DNA of 64,000 bases from Belnapia mucosa (GTDB taxonomy: Bacteria; Pseudomonadota; Alphaproteobacteria; Acetobacterales; Acetobacteraceae): positions 658,013 through 722,012 of the forward strand of contig NZ_JAEUXJ010000002.1 of NCBI RefSeq assembly GCF_016775475.1, given 5' to 3'. A program made the translations under genes and the position numbers. Shown here piece after piece: positions 8,938 to 18,113 of the stretch; the stretch's first letter is position 1; every line of letters begins with the position of its first letter. The notes beneath the pieces were generated by a model, which was not told where the DNA came from, did no database searches, and saw only the letters and a list, made by a program, of their open reading frames with translations.

Positions 8938-9705
8938 GTGCTTGCCGCCATCCACCAGGATGGCGGTGCCGGTGGTGTAGCGGAGATGGGTGATCGCCCC
9001 GAGGATCGACAGCGCCACGTCATCCGCCTCCGTCACCCGCCGCAGGGGCGAGCTGGCGGCCTGCCGCTCCACCGCCGCCCGGCCACGGCCGGGAACGAAA
9101 TCCGTCGCCACCGCGGCCGGTGAGATCGAGATTACGCGGATCTCCGGCCCCAGCACCCGGGCCAGCGCCAGCCCCATCGTGTCGAGCGCTGCCTTGGAGG
9201 CGCCGTAGATGATGCTGCTGCCCGACCCGGCCGAGGCGGCGAGGGAGGAGATGTTGACGATCACCGCATCGCCGCTCCGCTTCAGCAGCGGGGCGAAGGC
9301 GCGGATGGTGGCGAAGGGCCCCCGGACATTGGTGACCAGCACCTGGTCGATCAGCGTATCGTCCAGCGCTTCCAGATCGGCATGCGGCACGGCACGGGTA
9401 ACCCCGGCGGAGTTCACCAGGATGTCGCAGCGGCCGAGCCTGGCCTCTACCTGGGCGGCTGCGGCCCGCAGCGCCTCGGTCTCGGCCATTGGCATGCGGA
9501 GGGCGAGATGCCCGCTGCCGGGGAGTTCTGCGGCCAGGGCCTCGGCCCGGTCGGCGCCGCTATTGTAGCCGATAACGACGGCAGCCCCCGCCGCGGCCAA
9601 GCGGCGGGCGGTGGCGGCGCCGATGCCGCTGCTGCCGCCGGTGATGACGGCGACCCGTCCCGTCAGCTCATAGGCGCCGAGATTGCCCGGCAGCGCCTCG
9701 CTCAT
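8932..9705 (-). CDS. SDR-family NAD(P)-dependent oxidoreductase
   Basis: Classical short-chain dehydrogenase of 257 residues. The Rossmann motif TGGSSGIG is at 22-29, NSAG at 98-101, and the catalytic Ser-Tyr-Lys are S154, Y167 and K171. The C-terminus ends ILVDGGKHL, the usual SDR ending. FabG-like reductases share this plan, but the isolated position and divergent N-terminus do not support calling it fabG. The start at 9705 is fixed by a strong ribosome-binding site (GGGGGAGGAAGCG before ATG). The divergent amidohydrolase operon begins 122 bases upstream. The last bases form CTATAG shared with the stop of the converging membrane-protein gene. Substrate unknown. Confidence 0.9.
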   Translation of the reverse strand: MSEALPGNLGAYELTGRVAVITGGSSGIGAATARRLAAAGAAVVIGYNSGADRAEALAAELPGSGHLALRMPMAETEALRAAAAQVEARLGRCDILVNSAGVTRAVPHADLEALDDTLIDQVLVTNVRGPFATIRAFAPLLKRSGDAVIVNISSLAASAGSGSSIIYGASKAALDTMGLALARVLGPEIRVISISPAAVATDFVPGRGRAAVERQAASSPLRRVTEADDVALSILGAITHLRYTTGTAILVDGGKHL

Positions 9706-9827
9706 CGCTTCCTCCCCCGTTCGATTCATCCAGCTTGGCCCTTGCCGGCGCCTGGCGGAAGCGCCGGGCGTTGACCCGGGGAGGGGCGGCGCGCAGCATC
9801 GACCCCGAAGCGGGAGGAGAGCGGCCC

Positions 9828-10904
9828 ATGACCGGGGGCGGCCCCATCGATGTCGATCTGCATCCGGCCCTGCCGGGCTGCCAGGCGCTGCTGCCCTATC
9901 TGGAGCCCTTCTGGCGGGAAGTGGTGGCGGCGCGCGGGATCGACGAGCTGGACCTCGCCCTCTATCCGCGCGGCGCCCCGCTGACGGCCCGGGCGGATTG
10001 GAGGCCGGAGACCGGCCTGCCCGGCGCGACGCTGGAGGCGGTGCGGCGCGAGGCGCTGGACCCCTTCGGCCTGGATCTGGCCATCTGCAACCCGCTCTTC
10101 GGCGCGCCGGCCCTGCACAACCCGGACCTCGCCGCCGCCCTTTGCCGCGCCGCCAATGACTGGATGGTGGCCGAATGGCTGAACCGGGACCCCAGGCTGC
10201 GCGCCGGCATTCTGGTCCCGGTCGAGGATCCGGCCCAGGCGGTGGAGGAGATCGAGCGCCGCGCCGCGGACCGGCGCTTCGTCCAGGTGCTGCTGTTTGG
10301 CAGTGCGGAGACGCTGTTCGGCCGCCGGGCGAATTGGCCGATCCTCGCCGCCGCCGAGCGGCACGGCCTGCCCATCGCCATCCATGCCGGCAGCGGCAAC
10401 CGCCATGCCCCGACCGCCAATGGCTGGCCGACCTACCTGATCGAGGACCACGCGACCTTCGCCCAGACCTTCCAGAGCCAGCTCCTCAGCCTGATCGGGG
10501 AGGGGGCCTTCACCAAGTTTCCCAGTCTCAAGGTGGTGCTGCTGGAGAGCGGCTTCGGCTGGGTGCCGAATTTCCTCTGGCGCGGGGTGAAGATGTGGCG
10601 GGCGATGCGGCAGGAGATCCCCTGGGTAGACCGGTCGCCGGCCGAGATCCTGCGCGAGAGCATCCGCATCTCCATCCAGCCGGCCGATGCGCCGGAGGAT
10701 CCGGCCGGGATGGAGGCGCTGCTGGAGATGATCGGCTGCGATGATCTGCTGCTCTTTGCCACCGACTACCCGCATGCGCGTTTCGAAGGGCAGGCCGCAT
10801 TGCCCGCCGCGCTGCCGGCGCGGCTGCATGGGCGGGTGCTGCGGGAGAATGCGCTGGCGACCTATCCGCGCCTTCGGGAGACCCCAAGGGAGGGAATGGC
10901 ATGA
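9828..10904 (+). CDS. Amidohydrolase family protein (ACMSD-like), first of tandem pair
   Basis: A 358-residue TIM-barrel protein of the amidohydrolase_2/ACMSD branch, whose members hydrolyse or decarboxylate cyclic and aromatic acids. The N-terminal metal site is D-x-D-x-H (D8, D10, H12) rather than H-x-H, which is common in this branch. HAGSGN near residue 186 supplies the central His, and ATDYPH near 309-312 supplies the late Asp. The start at 9828 follows GGGAGGAGA; upstream sequence in the same frame is not family-like. Its stop overlaps the start of the next amidohydrolase by 4 bases (ATGA), and a CoA-transferase follows. The three genes look like one catabolic operon. Confidence 0.88.
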   Translation: MTGGGPIDVDLHPALPGCQALLPYLEPFWREVVAARGIDELDLALYPRGAPLTARADWRPETGLPGATLEAVRREALDPFGLDLAICNPLFGAPALHNPDLAAALCRAANDWMVAEWLNRDPRLRAGILVPVEDPAQAVEEIERRAADRRFVQVLLFGSAETLFGRRANWPILAAAERHGLPIAIHAGSGNRHAPTANGWPTYLIEDHATFAQTFQSQLLSLIGEGAFTKFPSLKVVLLESGFGWVPNFLWRGVKMWRAMRQEIPWVDRSPAEILRESIRISIQPADAPEDPAGMEALLEMIGCDDLLLFATDYPHARFEGQAALPAALPARLHGRVLRENALATYPRLRETPREGMA

Positions 10905-12007
10905 GCGCGACCACGCTGCCGCGGGCGGAGGCCCCGGCTTCGACCAGGCTCCGGGTGATCGATTGCGACATCCACCCTTCGCCGCGCGATGGCGCGGTGC
11001 TGGACCGCTGGCTGCCGGAACGCTGGCGCCGGCACCGGCAGGAATACGGCTTCCGGCTGCGCCAGCCCTTCGCCACCGGGCACCCTTATCCCAAGGCGAC
11101 GCCGGCCCTCTCGCGCTATGATTCCTGGCCGCCCGATGGCGGGCCGCCGGGCAGCGACATCGATTTCATGCGGCGCCAGCATCTGGACCCCTTGGGGATC
11201 GAATATGGGATGCTCCAGCCGCTGACCGCGCGCGGCATGGATGAGCGCAATCCCGGCTATGCCGAGGCGCTGAGCACGGCGGTGAACCACTGGATGCGCG
11301 AGGACTGGACCGCGCGCGAGCCGCGGCTGAAGGCAACCATCTGCGTCCCTGGCGAGGATGCCGCCGCTTCGGTCCGCGAGATCGAGCGCTGGGCCGGCCA
11401 GACGGACTTCGCGCAGATCGCCATGGTCAGCCGGGCGCTGGAGCCGCTCGGCCGCCAGCGCTACTGGCCGATCTACGAAGCCGCCGAGCATCACGGCCTG
11501 CCGCTCGGCCTGCACAGCCTCGGCACCAGCGGCCATGCGGTGACCGGCGGCGGCTGGCCGAGCTTCTATTTCGAGGAGCACCAGGCGGTGGCGATGAGCA
11601 TGGCCGCGCTCTGCGCCAGCTTCATCCTGGAAGGCGTCTTCGATCGCTTCCCCCGCCTGAAGGTCGTCATCATCGAGGGCGGCTTCGGCTGGGTGCCCTC
11701 GCTCGGCTGGCGCATGGACGGGCTGTGGCGGAGCCTGAAGTCGGAAGTGCCGCATCTGCACCGCAAGCCGTCCGACTATCTGAAATCCAACATCTGGTTC
11801 ACCACCCAGCCGGTCGAGGAGCCGGAGCGGCCGGAGCATCTCCGCCAGGTGATCGACTGGATCGGCTGGGACCGGCTGCTCTTTGCCACTGACTACCCGC
11901 ATTGGGACAGCGATGATCCCCGCTACGCCTTCAAGCTGCCGATGAGCGAGGCGGAGCGGCGGATGATCCTGGCCGAGAATGCCCGGGCGGTGTACGGCCT
12001 GTCCTGA
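10901..12007 (+). CDS. Amidohydrolase family protein (ACMSD-like), second of tandem pair
   Basis: A 368-residue paralogue of the preceding protein, sharing its overall plan: metal site IDCDIHPS at residues 20-27 (D21, D23, H25), the FGWVPS segment, and ATDYPHWDSDDP near the C-terminus. The two copies differ enough to have different substrates or to form a heteromer. The ATG overlaps the previous stop (ATGA). A typical family member of this size forms a dimer with one divalent metal. Together with the CoA-transferase 25 bases downstream it suggests conversion of a carboxylic acid to a CoA thioester around a decarboxylation or hydrolysis step, which is inference. Confidence 0.88.
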   Translation: MSATTLPRAEAPASTRLRVIDCDIHPSPRDGAVLDRWLPERWRRHRQEYGFRLRQPFATGHPYPKATPALSRYDSWPPDGGPPGSDIDFMRRQHLDPLGIEYGMLQPLTARGMDERNPGYAEALSTAVNHWMREDWTAREPRLKATICVPGEDAAASVREIERWAGQTDFAQIAMVSRALEPLGRQRYWPIYEAAEHHGLPLGLHSLGTSGHAVTGGGWPSFYFEEHQAVAMSMAALCASFILEGVFDRFPRLKVVIIEGGFGWVPSLGWRMDGLWRSLKSEVPHLHRKPSDYLKSNIWFTTQPVEEPERPEHLRQVIDWIGWDRLLFATDYPHWDSDDPRYAFKLPMSEAERRMILAENARAVYGLS

Positions 12008-12032
12008 CAAGCGCCGCAGGGGAACAGCCTTC

Positions 12033-13226
12033 ATGCCGGGACCGCTCGCGGGCATCCGCGTGCTCGACCTGACGACCGTGCTGGTCGGCCCCTATTGCAC
12101 TCAGCTCCTGGCGGAGATGGGGGCCGAGGTCACCAAGGTGGAATCGCCGGAAGGCGACATGGTCCGTCTCATCGGCCCCGGCCGCAGCCCGCGCATGGGG
12201 GGCATGTTCCTCACCATCAACCGCGGCAAGCGCAGCCTCGTGCTCGACCTCAAGCGGCCGGAGGCGCGTGGCGTGCTGCTGCGCCTCGCTGGGGCGGCCG
12301 ATGTGCTGGTGACGAATATCCGCCCGGCGGCGATGGCGCGGCTCGGCCTCGACTATCCGGCGCTGCGCGCGGTCAATCCGCGCCTCGTCTATGCCGCGGT
12401 GGTGGGCTATGCGCAGGCCGGCCCCTATGCGCCCCGCCCGGCCTATGACGACCTGATGCAGGGCGCTGCCGGAATCGCCCATCTGCAATCCCGCACCGGT
12501 GACGGCACGCCGCGCTATGCGCCGCTGGCCATGGCGGACCGCATCACCGGCCTCGCCGCGATGGGTGCGATTAACGCCGCGCTGCTGCACCGCGAGCGGA
12601 GCGGGGAGGGGCAGCAGGTCGAGGTGCCGATGTTCGAGACGATGCTGAATTTCGTCCTCGGCGACCATCTCGGCGGCAAGGCCTTCGACCCGCCGCTGGA
12701 TGCCGGCGGCTACGGCCGCCTGCTCTCGCCCGACCGCCGCCCGTACCAAACCAGGGACGGGCATATCTGCACCATGATCTACAATGACCGGCAATGGCGC
12801 AGCTTCTGCGCCGCGGTCGGCTGGCCGGACCTGGTCTCGACCGATCCGCGCTTCGCCAGCCATGCGACCCGGACGCAGCATATCGACGCGGTGCTGGCCA
12901 TGCTGGCCGAGGAATTCCGCCGCCGCACCACCGCCGAATGGATGGAACTGCTGACCGCGGCCGACCTGCCGGTGACGCCGGTCCACACCCTCGACACGGT
13001 CTTCGAGGACCCGCACCTCCAGGCCACCGGCTTCTTCAGCGAGGAGGAGCATCCGAGCGAGGGCCGGCTGACCCGGATGGCCGTGCCCTTCACCTTCTCC
13101 AGCAGCCCGACCGGCGAGCGGGCGCCCGCGCCCCGCCTCGGCGAGCATTCCGAGGCGATCCTGCGCGAGGCCGGCTATGCCGAGGCGGAGATCGCCGCCC
13201 TGCGGGAGGCCGGGGCGATCGGCTGA
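12033..13226 (+). CDS. Class III CoA-transferase (CaiB/BaiF/Frc family)
   Basis: A 397-residue member of the CaiB/formyl-CoA transferase family, which moves CoA between carboxylic acids through an aspartyl-CoA intermediate. The N-terminus GIRVLDLTTVLVGPYCTQLL, the segment VTKVESPEGD, and the catalytic Asp at position 169 (MADRITGL) fit the family well; 169 is also the residue number in formyl-CoA transferase. GEGQQVEVPMFE and the C-terminal AEWMELLTAADLPVTPV are typical. The start at 12033 follows CAGGGGAAC. It sits 25 bases after the second amidohydrolase and is probably the last gene of that operon. The CoA donor and acceptor cannot be told from sequence. Confidence 0.93.
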   Translation: MPGPLAGIRVLDLTTVLVGPYCTQLLAEMGAEVTKVESPEGDMVRLIGPGRSPRMGGMFLTINRGKRSLVLDLKRPEARGVLLRLAGAADVLVTNIRPAAMARLGLDYPALRAVNPRLVYAAVVGYAQAGPYAPRPAYDDLMQGAAGIAHLQSRTGDGTPRYAPLAMADRITGLAAMGAINAALLHRERSGEGQQVEVPMFETMLNFVLGDHLGGKAFDPPLDAGGYGRLLSPDRRPYQTRDGHICTMIYNDRQWRSFCAAVGWPDLVSTDPRFASHATRTQHIDAVLAMLAEEFRRRTTAEWMELLTAADLPVTPVHTLDTVFEDPHLQATGFFSEEEHPSEGRLTRMAVPFTFSSSPTGERAPAPRLGEHSEAILREAGYAEAEIAALREAGAIG

Positions 13227-13271
13227 CGCTTTCAGGGCGAACCCGGCAGCCCGGCCGGCGTTGCCCGCCGC

Positions 13272-13496
13272 ATGACACGCCTGCTCGCCCTTCTCCTCCC
13301 GCTGCTCGTCCTGGCCTGCAGCCCGGCCCCGTCGCGGGCGCCAGGTGGGCTGACGCGGTCGGAGCCGCCGGCGCCGAATACGGGGCTGCTGCGGCCCGAG
13401 GCGGGGATCGATCCCGGCATCAACACCAACCCGCCCAGCGCCAGCCCGGGCATGACGCCGGTCATCCCGCCCAACCCGCGCATCCAGGCACGCTGA
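13272..13496 (+). CDS. Small predicted lipoprotein
   Basis: A 74-residue protein with a lipoprotein signal: a short basic start (MTR), a Leu-rich core and the lipobox LVLAC with the acylated Cys at 16. The mature part is about 58 residues, rich in Pro, Gly and Asn (APNTGLLRPEAGIDPGINTNPP), without predicted structure. It should be anchored in the inner or outer membrane facing the periplasm. Similar short Pro-rich lipoproteins are common in this bacterial group but have no assigned role. It stands alone between the CoA-transferase and trmO. Confidence 0.68.
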   Translation: MTRLLALLLPLLVLACSPAPSRAPGGLTRSEPPAPNTGLLRPEAGIDPGINTNPPSASPGMTPVIPPNPRIQAR

Positions 13497-13532
13497 CTCT
13501 TCGCATCGCACGGCGCCGGTTATGCTCTCCGC

Positions 13533-13988
13533 ATGCCCGGCTTCACCCTCACTCCCATCGGCCATCTCGAGACGCCCTGGCCGAGCCCCGCCGATTGCCC
13601 GCGCAATGGCCGCTTGCCCGACCCGCGCCCGCTCTGCCGCGCCGTCATCGCCGAGCCCTACCGCGAAGGCCTCGACCAGCTCGACAGCTTCTCTCACCTG
13701 ATCCTGCTCTACTGGATGCACTTGGCCGGGCCGGCGCCGCTGACCATCAGCCCGCGCTTCGCCGCCGGCCCGCGCGGCGTCTTCGCCACCCGCGCGCCCG
13801 TGCGGCCCAACCCCATCGCCCTCTCTGTGGTCCGGTTCGAAGGCTTCGCCGAACCTGGCGTGCTGCTCATCCGCAACCTCGACTGCGTCAGCGGAACGCC
13901 GCTTCTCGACATCAAGCCCTATTTGCCGACGGTCGATGCCGAGCCCGAGGCCAGCATGGGCTGGCTCACCCCGCGCAGCCCGGCCTGA
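13533..13988 (+). CDS. trmO: TrmO/TsaA family tRNA N6-threonylcarbamoyladenosine methyltransferase
   Basis: A 151-residue protein of the TsaA (UPF0066) family. E. coli TrmO uses S-adenosylmethionine to methylate t6A at position 37 of some tRNAs. The eight-strand barrel markers are present: an N-terminal PIGHLETPW, then LDSFSHLILLYWMH, the strongly conserved GVFATRAPVRPNPIALSVV, and LLDIKPYLP near the end. The E. coli enzyme has an extra C-terminal domain that is absent here; the single-domain short form is common in other bacteria. The start at 13533 is preceded only by weak purines. The gene converges on the chemoreceptor gene with 11 bases between the stops. Confidence 0.88.
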   Translation: MPGFTLTPIGHLETPWPSPADCPRNGRLPDPRPLCRAVIAEPYREGLDQLDSFSHLILLYWMHLAGPAPLTISPRFAAGPRGVFATRAPVRPNPIALSVVRFEGFAEPGVLLIRNLDCVSGTPLLDIKPYLPTVDAEPEASMGWLTPRSPA

Positions 13989-13999
13989 CCGGGCTTCCG

Positions 14000-16069
14000 T
14001 CAGGCGGCCCGCAGGCGCTCCAGGAAGTCGCTGACCCGGTGGCTCATCAGCTCCGCCTGCCGGGACAGGTCGCCCGAGGCCTGGCGCAGATGGCCCGCCG
14101 AAGCCCCGGTCCGTTCCGCCTCGTCCTGCATGCCCGCCGCATGGGTCGCCGCCTCTCCCGTGCCTGAGGCCGCCTCCGCAACCGCGCGGCCGATCTCGCG
14201 CGTCGCGGCCGCCTGCTGCTCCGTCGCCGCCGCGACCGCCGCGCTGGTCGTGTCGATCGTCTCGATGATCCTGGCGATGCTGGCGATGGCCTCCACCGTG
14301 CGCACCGTCTCGCCCTGCATCGCGGCGATCTGCGCGCCGATCTCCTCCGTCGCCCGTGCCGTCTGCCCGGCGAGGGCCTTCACTTCCGAGGCCACCACGG
14401 CGAAGCCCTTGCCGGCTTCGCCCGCCCGCGCCGCCTCGATCGTCGCGTTCAGCGCCAGGAGGTTGGTCTGGCCCGCGATGTCGTTGATCATCCGCACCAC
14501 CTCGCTGATGCGCTGCGCCGCCTGGGCCAGCCCCTGCACCGTGGCATCGGTCTCCCGCGCCTGCTCCGCCGCACGCCGGGCCACCGCGGCGCCGGCACCG
14601 ATCTGCTGGGCAACCTCGGCGATGGAGGTGGACAATTCCTCGACCGAGGCGGCGACCGCCTGCACATGGGTGCTGGCCAGACCAGTGGCGCCGGCGACGG
14701 CCGCCGCGCGTTCCGTCCCATGCTGCGCCATGGCCGTCATCTCGCCGGCCGTCTGGTCGAGTTCGGTCGCGGCCGAGGCCACGGTGCCGAGCATCTCGGC
14801 GGCCTCAGCCTCGAATCCCTTCACCAGCACCCCCACCCGCTCCGCCTGCTCGGCCTTGGCCGCGCGCTCCGCCAGGCGGGCCGCCGCGGTGGCCTCGCGC
14901 TCGATCGAGGCGATCCGCAGGGTTTCGACCGCATCCGCCATCGTGCCCAATTCGTCCCGGCGCCCGAGGCCGGGCACGGTCAGATGCAGATCGCCGGAGG
15001 CGATGCGCTTCACCGTGCCCGTGAAGCCCTGCAGCGGCCGCACCACCCGCCGGAACAGCAGCCAGGCCGCGCCCAGCATGGCGATGGCGGCGCTCGCCAC
15101 CAGCGCGAGCGCCAGCAGCAGCCCGGTGCGGCCGGCATCGGCCAGGCTCGCGCTCTCCGCCAGTACCTGATCCAGCGCCGCGTCCCGCAGCAGGATGATC
15201 TCCGCCTGGGCCGGCACGCTCCAGCCGCGGAAGGCGGCCACGGTCTCGGGCCATGGCTCCACCGGGGCGCCGACTGCGCGCTCTCGGCCCCATTGCATCA
15301 GCCGCTCCCAACGTGGGGCGCTCTGGCCTTCGTAACTCTCGCGCAGCCGCGCCGCGGCGGCCTGCAGGCGCGGCGCATCCGGCAGCATGGCGAGCTTGCG
15401 CCTTATATCCTCCCAGACTTCCTCGGCCCGGCCGGTCAGCCGCTCGGCCCTGGCATAGTCCGCGAGGGGGAGGGGCTGGCCGGCGACCCAGTTGTTCATC
15501 ATCAGGTTCCGGCGCCCCGTCGCGTCGCGCATCGCCATCGCCAGCATGGCGATGTCGATCGCCGTGGCGAGCGACGGCGCCCTGATCGCCGTCTGCTTCG
15601 CGGCGGCTGCCGCGATCCCCGCCAGGCGGTCGTGGAAGGCCGTGCGCCCGGCCATGACATCCCGCGCAAAGGCCGGGTCCCGCTCCGCCGGCGGCCGGGC
15701 CAGGACGCTGTCGAGCCGCTGGCGGAGATCGGCCATGGCCGATCGCGTCTCGGCCGGCACCCGCGCATCGCCGCCCGATCTGGCGAGGCTCAGCTGCGCC
15801 GCTTCGAGCAGGCTTTCGGTCGCCTGTGCGCTGCGCCGCAGCCCTTCGCGGTCCGGCTGGGCGGCGAGGCTGGAGGCCAGAAGTAGCCCGGCCTCATTGA
15901 CGACCGCGGTCTGCGCGCGTTGCACCGCGCTGATCACCTGTGTGCCCGCAGCGGCGGAGCGCGCCTCGCTCCAGCGGTCCCAGGCCGTGCCCGCAACCCA
16001 GGCCGAGCCGATCAGGCCGGGAAGCGAGACAACCGCGAAGCCAAGAAGAAGGACGGTACGAACGCGCAC
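14000..16069 (-). CDS. Methyl-accepting chemotaxis protein
   Basis: A 689-residue transmembrane chemoreceptor. TM1 is at about residues 5-27 and TM2 at about 315-339, with a helical periplasmic domain of some 285 residues between them. A HAMP domain covers about 341-393. The cytoplasmic signalling coiled coil has its hairpin tip in the stretch [24 protein letters not shown]...GFAVVA.EVK.LA, which contacts CheA and CheW. The periplasmic part is all-helical and resembles the NIT-type nitrate-sensing fold, but I would not name a ligand. No CheR/CheB-tethering pentapeptide is at the C-terminus. No che genes are nearby, so it must use a remote chemotaxis cluster. The start follows an AAGGAGCAG-like site. 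Confidence 0.95.
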   Translation of the reverse strand: MRVRTVLLLGFAVVSLPGLIGSAWVAGTAWDRWSEARSAAAGTQVISAVQRAQTAVVNEAGLLLASSLAAQPDREGLRRSAQATESLLEAAQLSLARSGGDARVPAETRSAMADLRQRLDSVLARPPAERDPAFARDVMAGRTAFHDRLAGIAAAAAKQTAIRAPSLATAIDIAMLAMAMRDATGRRNLMMNNWVAGQPLPLADYARAERLTGRAEEVWEDIRRKLAMLPDAPRLQAAAARLRESYEGQSAPRWERLMQWGRERAVGAPVEPWPETVAAFRGWSVPAQAEIILLRDAALDQVLAESASLADAGRTGLLLALALVASAAIAMLGAAWLLFRRVVRPLQGFTGTVKRIASGDLHLTVPGLGRRDELGTMADAVETLRIASIEREATAAARLAERAAKAEQAERVGVLVKGFEAEAAEMLGTVASAATELDQTAGEMTAMAQHGTERAAAVAGATGLASTHVQAVAASVEELSTSIAEVAQQIGAGAAVARRAAEQARETDATVQGLAQAAQRISEVVRMINDIAGQTNLLALNATIEAARAGEAGKGFAVVASEVKALAGQTARATEEIGAQIAAMQGETVRTVEAIASIARIIETIDTTSAAVAAATEQQAAATREIGRAVAEAASGTGEAATHAAGMQDEAERTGASAGHLRQASGDLSRQAELMSHRVSDFLERLRAA

Positions 16070-16198
16070 GAATCTGCTCCTTGTCGCCAGGAGCAGGCTA
16101 TGCCCTTCGGCATGACGATACGGTTAAGTGCCGTCAGGCCGCAGGCGCCGTGCGGGGCTTCGGGGCTTGAGCGGCCACGAATGGCCTAGCGGGGAATT

Positions 16199-16873
16199 CT
16201 AGACCCCGCCGCATCCCTTCGCCTTCAGCGAAGCCACCACCCAATCGCGTTCCCAGGTCCCGCCATCGATCGCCTGCTGCGCCTTGGCTTCCTTCGCCTG
16301 GTGGCCCTCGGCGGCGGCGATGGCGCTGGCGGCGTCGTCGAAGGGCAGCACGACCACGCCATCCTCATCGGCCATGATCAGGTCGCCGGGCATCACCACC
16401 TGCCCGCCGCAGGCGACCGGATAGCCGATCTCGCCCGGCCCGTCCTTATATGGGCCGGAAGGGGTGAGGCCGCAGGCCCAGATGCCGAGATCGAGCCCCC
16501 GCAGCGCCACTGCATCGCGCACCGCGCCATCGATGATGACGGCGGCGATGCCGCGCCGCGCCGCCCAGCCCATCATCAGCTCCCCGGTGATGGCGATGGA
16601 CAGATCGCCGCCGGCATCGACCACGATGACATCGCCCGGCTCCGCCAGGTCGATCGCGCGGTGCAGCATGAGGTTGTCGCCGGACCGGGCGCGCACGGTG
16701 AAGGCGGGGCCGGCCACGGTGGTGCGCCCGCCGAAGGGACGGAAGCCGCCGCGCATCGTCTGCATGCGGTTGACCACATCGCCGATATTGGCCGCCGGAA
16801 CGGCGGCGGCACGGGCGCAAAGGGCGGGATCCACCCGGCGAGTCATGGGCCGGATGCGGAAGCCAAGGGTCAT
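16199..16873 (-). CDS. RraA family protein (HMG/CHA aldolase-like)
   Basis: A 224-residue protein of the RraA fold. Close relatives are 4-hydroxy-4-methyl-2-oxoglutarate (HMG) aldolases and oxaloacetate decarboxylases; others bind RNase E. The aldolase-type active site is visible: GDVIVVDAGGD at 80-90, GELM at 97-100, and DGAVRD with R119 and D120, which in the aldolases bind the substrate and the divalent metal. Having the full set favours an enzyme over the RNase E inhibitor. The upstream gap and the lack of partner genes leave the pathway open; aromatic-acid catabolism is the usual context. Older annotations call this family demethylmenaquinone methyltransferase, which is incorrect. Confidence 0.88.
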   Translation of the reverse strand: MTLGFRIRPMTRRVDPALCARAAAVPAANIGDVVNRMQTMRGGFRPFGGRTTVAGPAFTVRARSGDNLMLHRAIDLAEPGDVIVVDAGGDLSIAITGELMMGWAARRGIAAVIIDGAVRDAVALRGLDLGIWACGLTPSGPYKDGPGEIGYPVACGGQVVMPGDLIMADEDGVVVLPFDDAASAIAAAEGHQAKEAKAQQAIDGGTWERDWVVASLKAKGCGGV

Positions 16874-17288
16874 CGATTCTGTCCTGGACGCTGCAAGGGC
16901 CGCATCATGACCGCTTGGCGGGACCTGTCGAGACAGGCGGCAAGCCGGCCTTCACGATTGCGCAATTCCGGCCCTGCAACCGCATCGGGTTACATCCTGT
17001 TTCGCCGGTCTATCACCCCACCATGCTATGCCCCGCAGGGCCGAATTTGCGACGGCAGGGCGATTCCTGGGGCTGTTTTGTGCAGAAACGGAGACAGGCC
17101 TCCCGCCACTCGACGCGGCTCGGAAGAAGAAGCCTTGGTCCCCTGACGGGATCGTGTCCGGTTCTGGAATGTACGGGCATTGTGCGGCAACGAAAACCAA
17201 GTAAAGCATCCAATAGGTTGAAGTCCCGGGCTGAAGTTCAAAGACGGGTCGATACCGTGCTCGCCTCTTCCCCCATTCGGAGGTTCGA
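16874..17288. other. Intergenic region upstream of the response regulator
   Basis: 415 bases between the divergent RraA-like gene and the response regulator. It is less GC-rich than the genes, particularly around 17180-17250 (for example CGAAAACCAAGTAAAGCATCC), as expected for a promoter region. An open frame crosses it, but its composition and the translation (scattered Cys, Arg, Ser) look non-coding. A strong ribosome-binding site GGAGG at about 17279-17283 serves the response regulator. I found no tRNA, riboswitch or clear sigma-factor motif. Confidence 0.5.
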
Positions 17289-18008
17289 ATGACTGCCCCG
17301 CGTCCCATTCTGATCGTCGAAGACGATGCCGCCCTGCGTGCGACGCTGGCCGAGCAGCTCGCCCTCGACGGCGACTTCACCGCCGACGAGGCGGAAAGCG
17401 CGAAAGAGGCCGAGGAGAAGCTCGCCAGCGCCGATGCGCGCTACGACGCCATCCTGCTCGATATCGGCCTGCCCGATGTCGATGGCCGCGACTTCTGCGC
17501 CAAGCTGCGGCGCGAGGGGCGGCGCATGCCGGTGATCATGCTGACCGGCCAGGATGCCGAGCAGGATGTGGTCCGCGGCCTCGATTCCGGCGCGAACGAC
17601 TATATCGCCAAGCCCTTCCGCCTACCCGAGCTGCTGGCCCGGGTGCGGGCGCAGCTGCGGGTCTTCGACAACTCCGAGGACGCGGTCTTCACCATCGGAC
17701 CCTACATGTTCCGTCCCAGCGCCAAGCTGCTGCTGGAGCCGGCGCGGAACCGCAAGATCCGCCTGACCGACAAGGAAAGCGCGATCCTGAAATTCCTCTA
17801 CCGGGCCGGCGGCAAGCCGGTGCAGCGTCAGGTGCTGCTGAACGAGGTCTGGGGCTACAACAGCGCCGTCACCACCCATACCCTCGAGACGCATGTCTAC
17901 CGCCTGCGCCAGAAGATCGAGCCGGATCCGGCGAATGCCTCGCTGCTGTTGACGGCCTCCGGCGGCTACAAGCTGGCTCCGGCCGCGCTCGGCGCCGGCC
18001 ACGCCTGA
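17289..18008 (+). CDS. OmpR-family response regulator
   Basis: A 239-residue two-domain transcription factor. The receiver domain (about 1-120) has the acidic pocket E11-D12-D13, phospho-acceptor D58, T86 and K108. The C-terminal winged helix (about 135-232) carries KIRLTDKESAILKFLYRAGGKPV, the recognition helix region VTTHTLETHVYRLRQKIE, and a final GGYKL wing. No histidine kinase gene is adjacent, so it is an orphan regulator. The long upstream region and the strong hairpin after its stop suggest a monocistronic transcript. Alphaproteobacteria have a conserved regulator with a very similar C-terminal domain, but I do not assign a symbol. Confidence 0.94.
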   Translation: MTAPRPILIVEDDAALRATLAEQLALDGDFTADEAESAKEAEEKLASADARYDAILLDIGLPDVDGRDFCAKLRREGRRMPVIMLTGQDAEQDVVRGLDSGANDYIAKPFRLPELLARVRAQLRVFDNSEDAVFTIGPYMFRPSAKLLLEPARNRKIRLTDKESAILKFLYRAGGKPVQRQVLLNEVWGYNSAVTTHTLETHVYRLRQKIEPDPANASLLLTASGGYKLAPAALGAGHA

Positions 18009-18012
18009 ACCA

Positions 18013-18040
18013 AAGGGGGGCGCGGCGACGCGCCCCCCTT
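18013..18040 (+). terminator. Strong hairpin after the response regulator gene
   Basis: A perfect 12-base-pair stem: AAGGGGGGCGCG at 18013-18024 pairs with CGCGCCCCCCTT at 18029-18040. The loop GCGA is a GNRA tetraloop. It starts 5 bases after the stop codon. No run of T follows, so it is not a classical intrinsic terminator; it may act as a terminator with help or as a 3'-end stabiliser. Confidence 0.7.
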
Positions 18041-18113
18041 CGGATGCGCTTGCCCAGCGGGCCGGGCCGGCGTATCGCGGCAGGGCTGCCAGCCCGCCGA
18101 AGGATCTCGCCCG

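Noticed and set aside
16915..17292. Open frame upstream of the response regulator
   Set aside because: Composition is non-coding in character, no ribosome-binding site, no family features, and the region is AT-richer than genes; treated as regulatory space.
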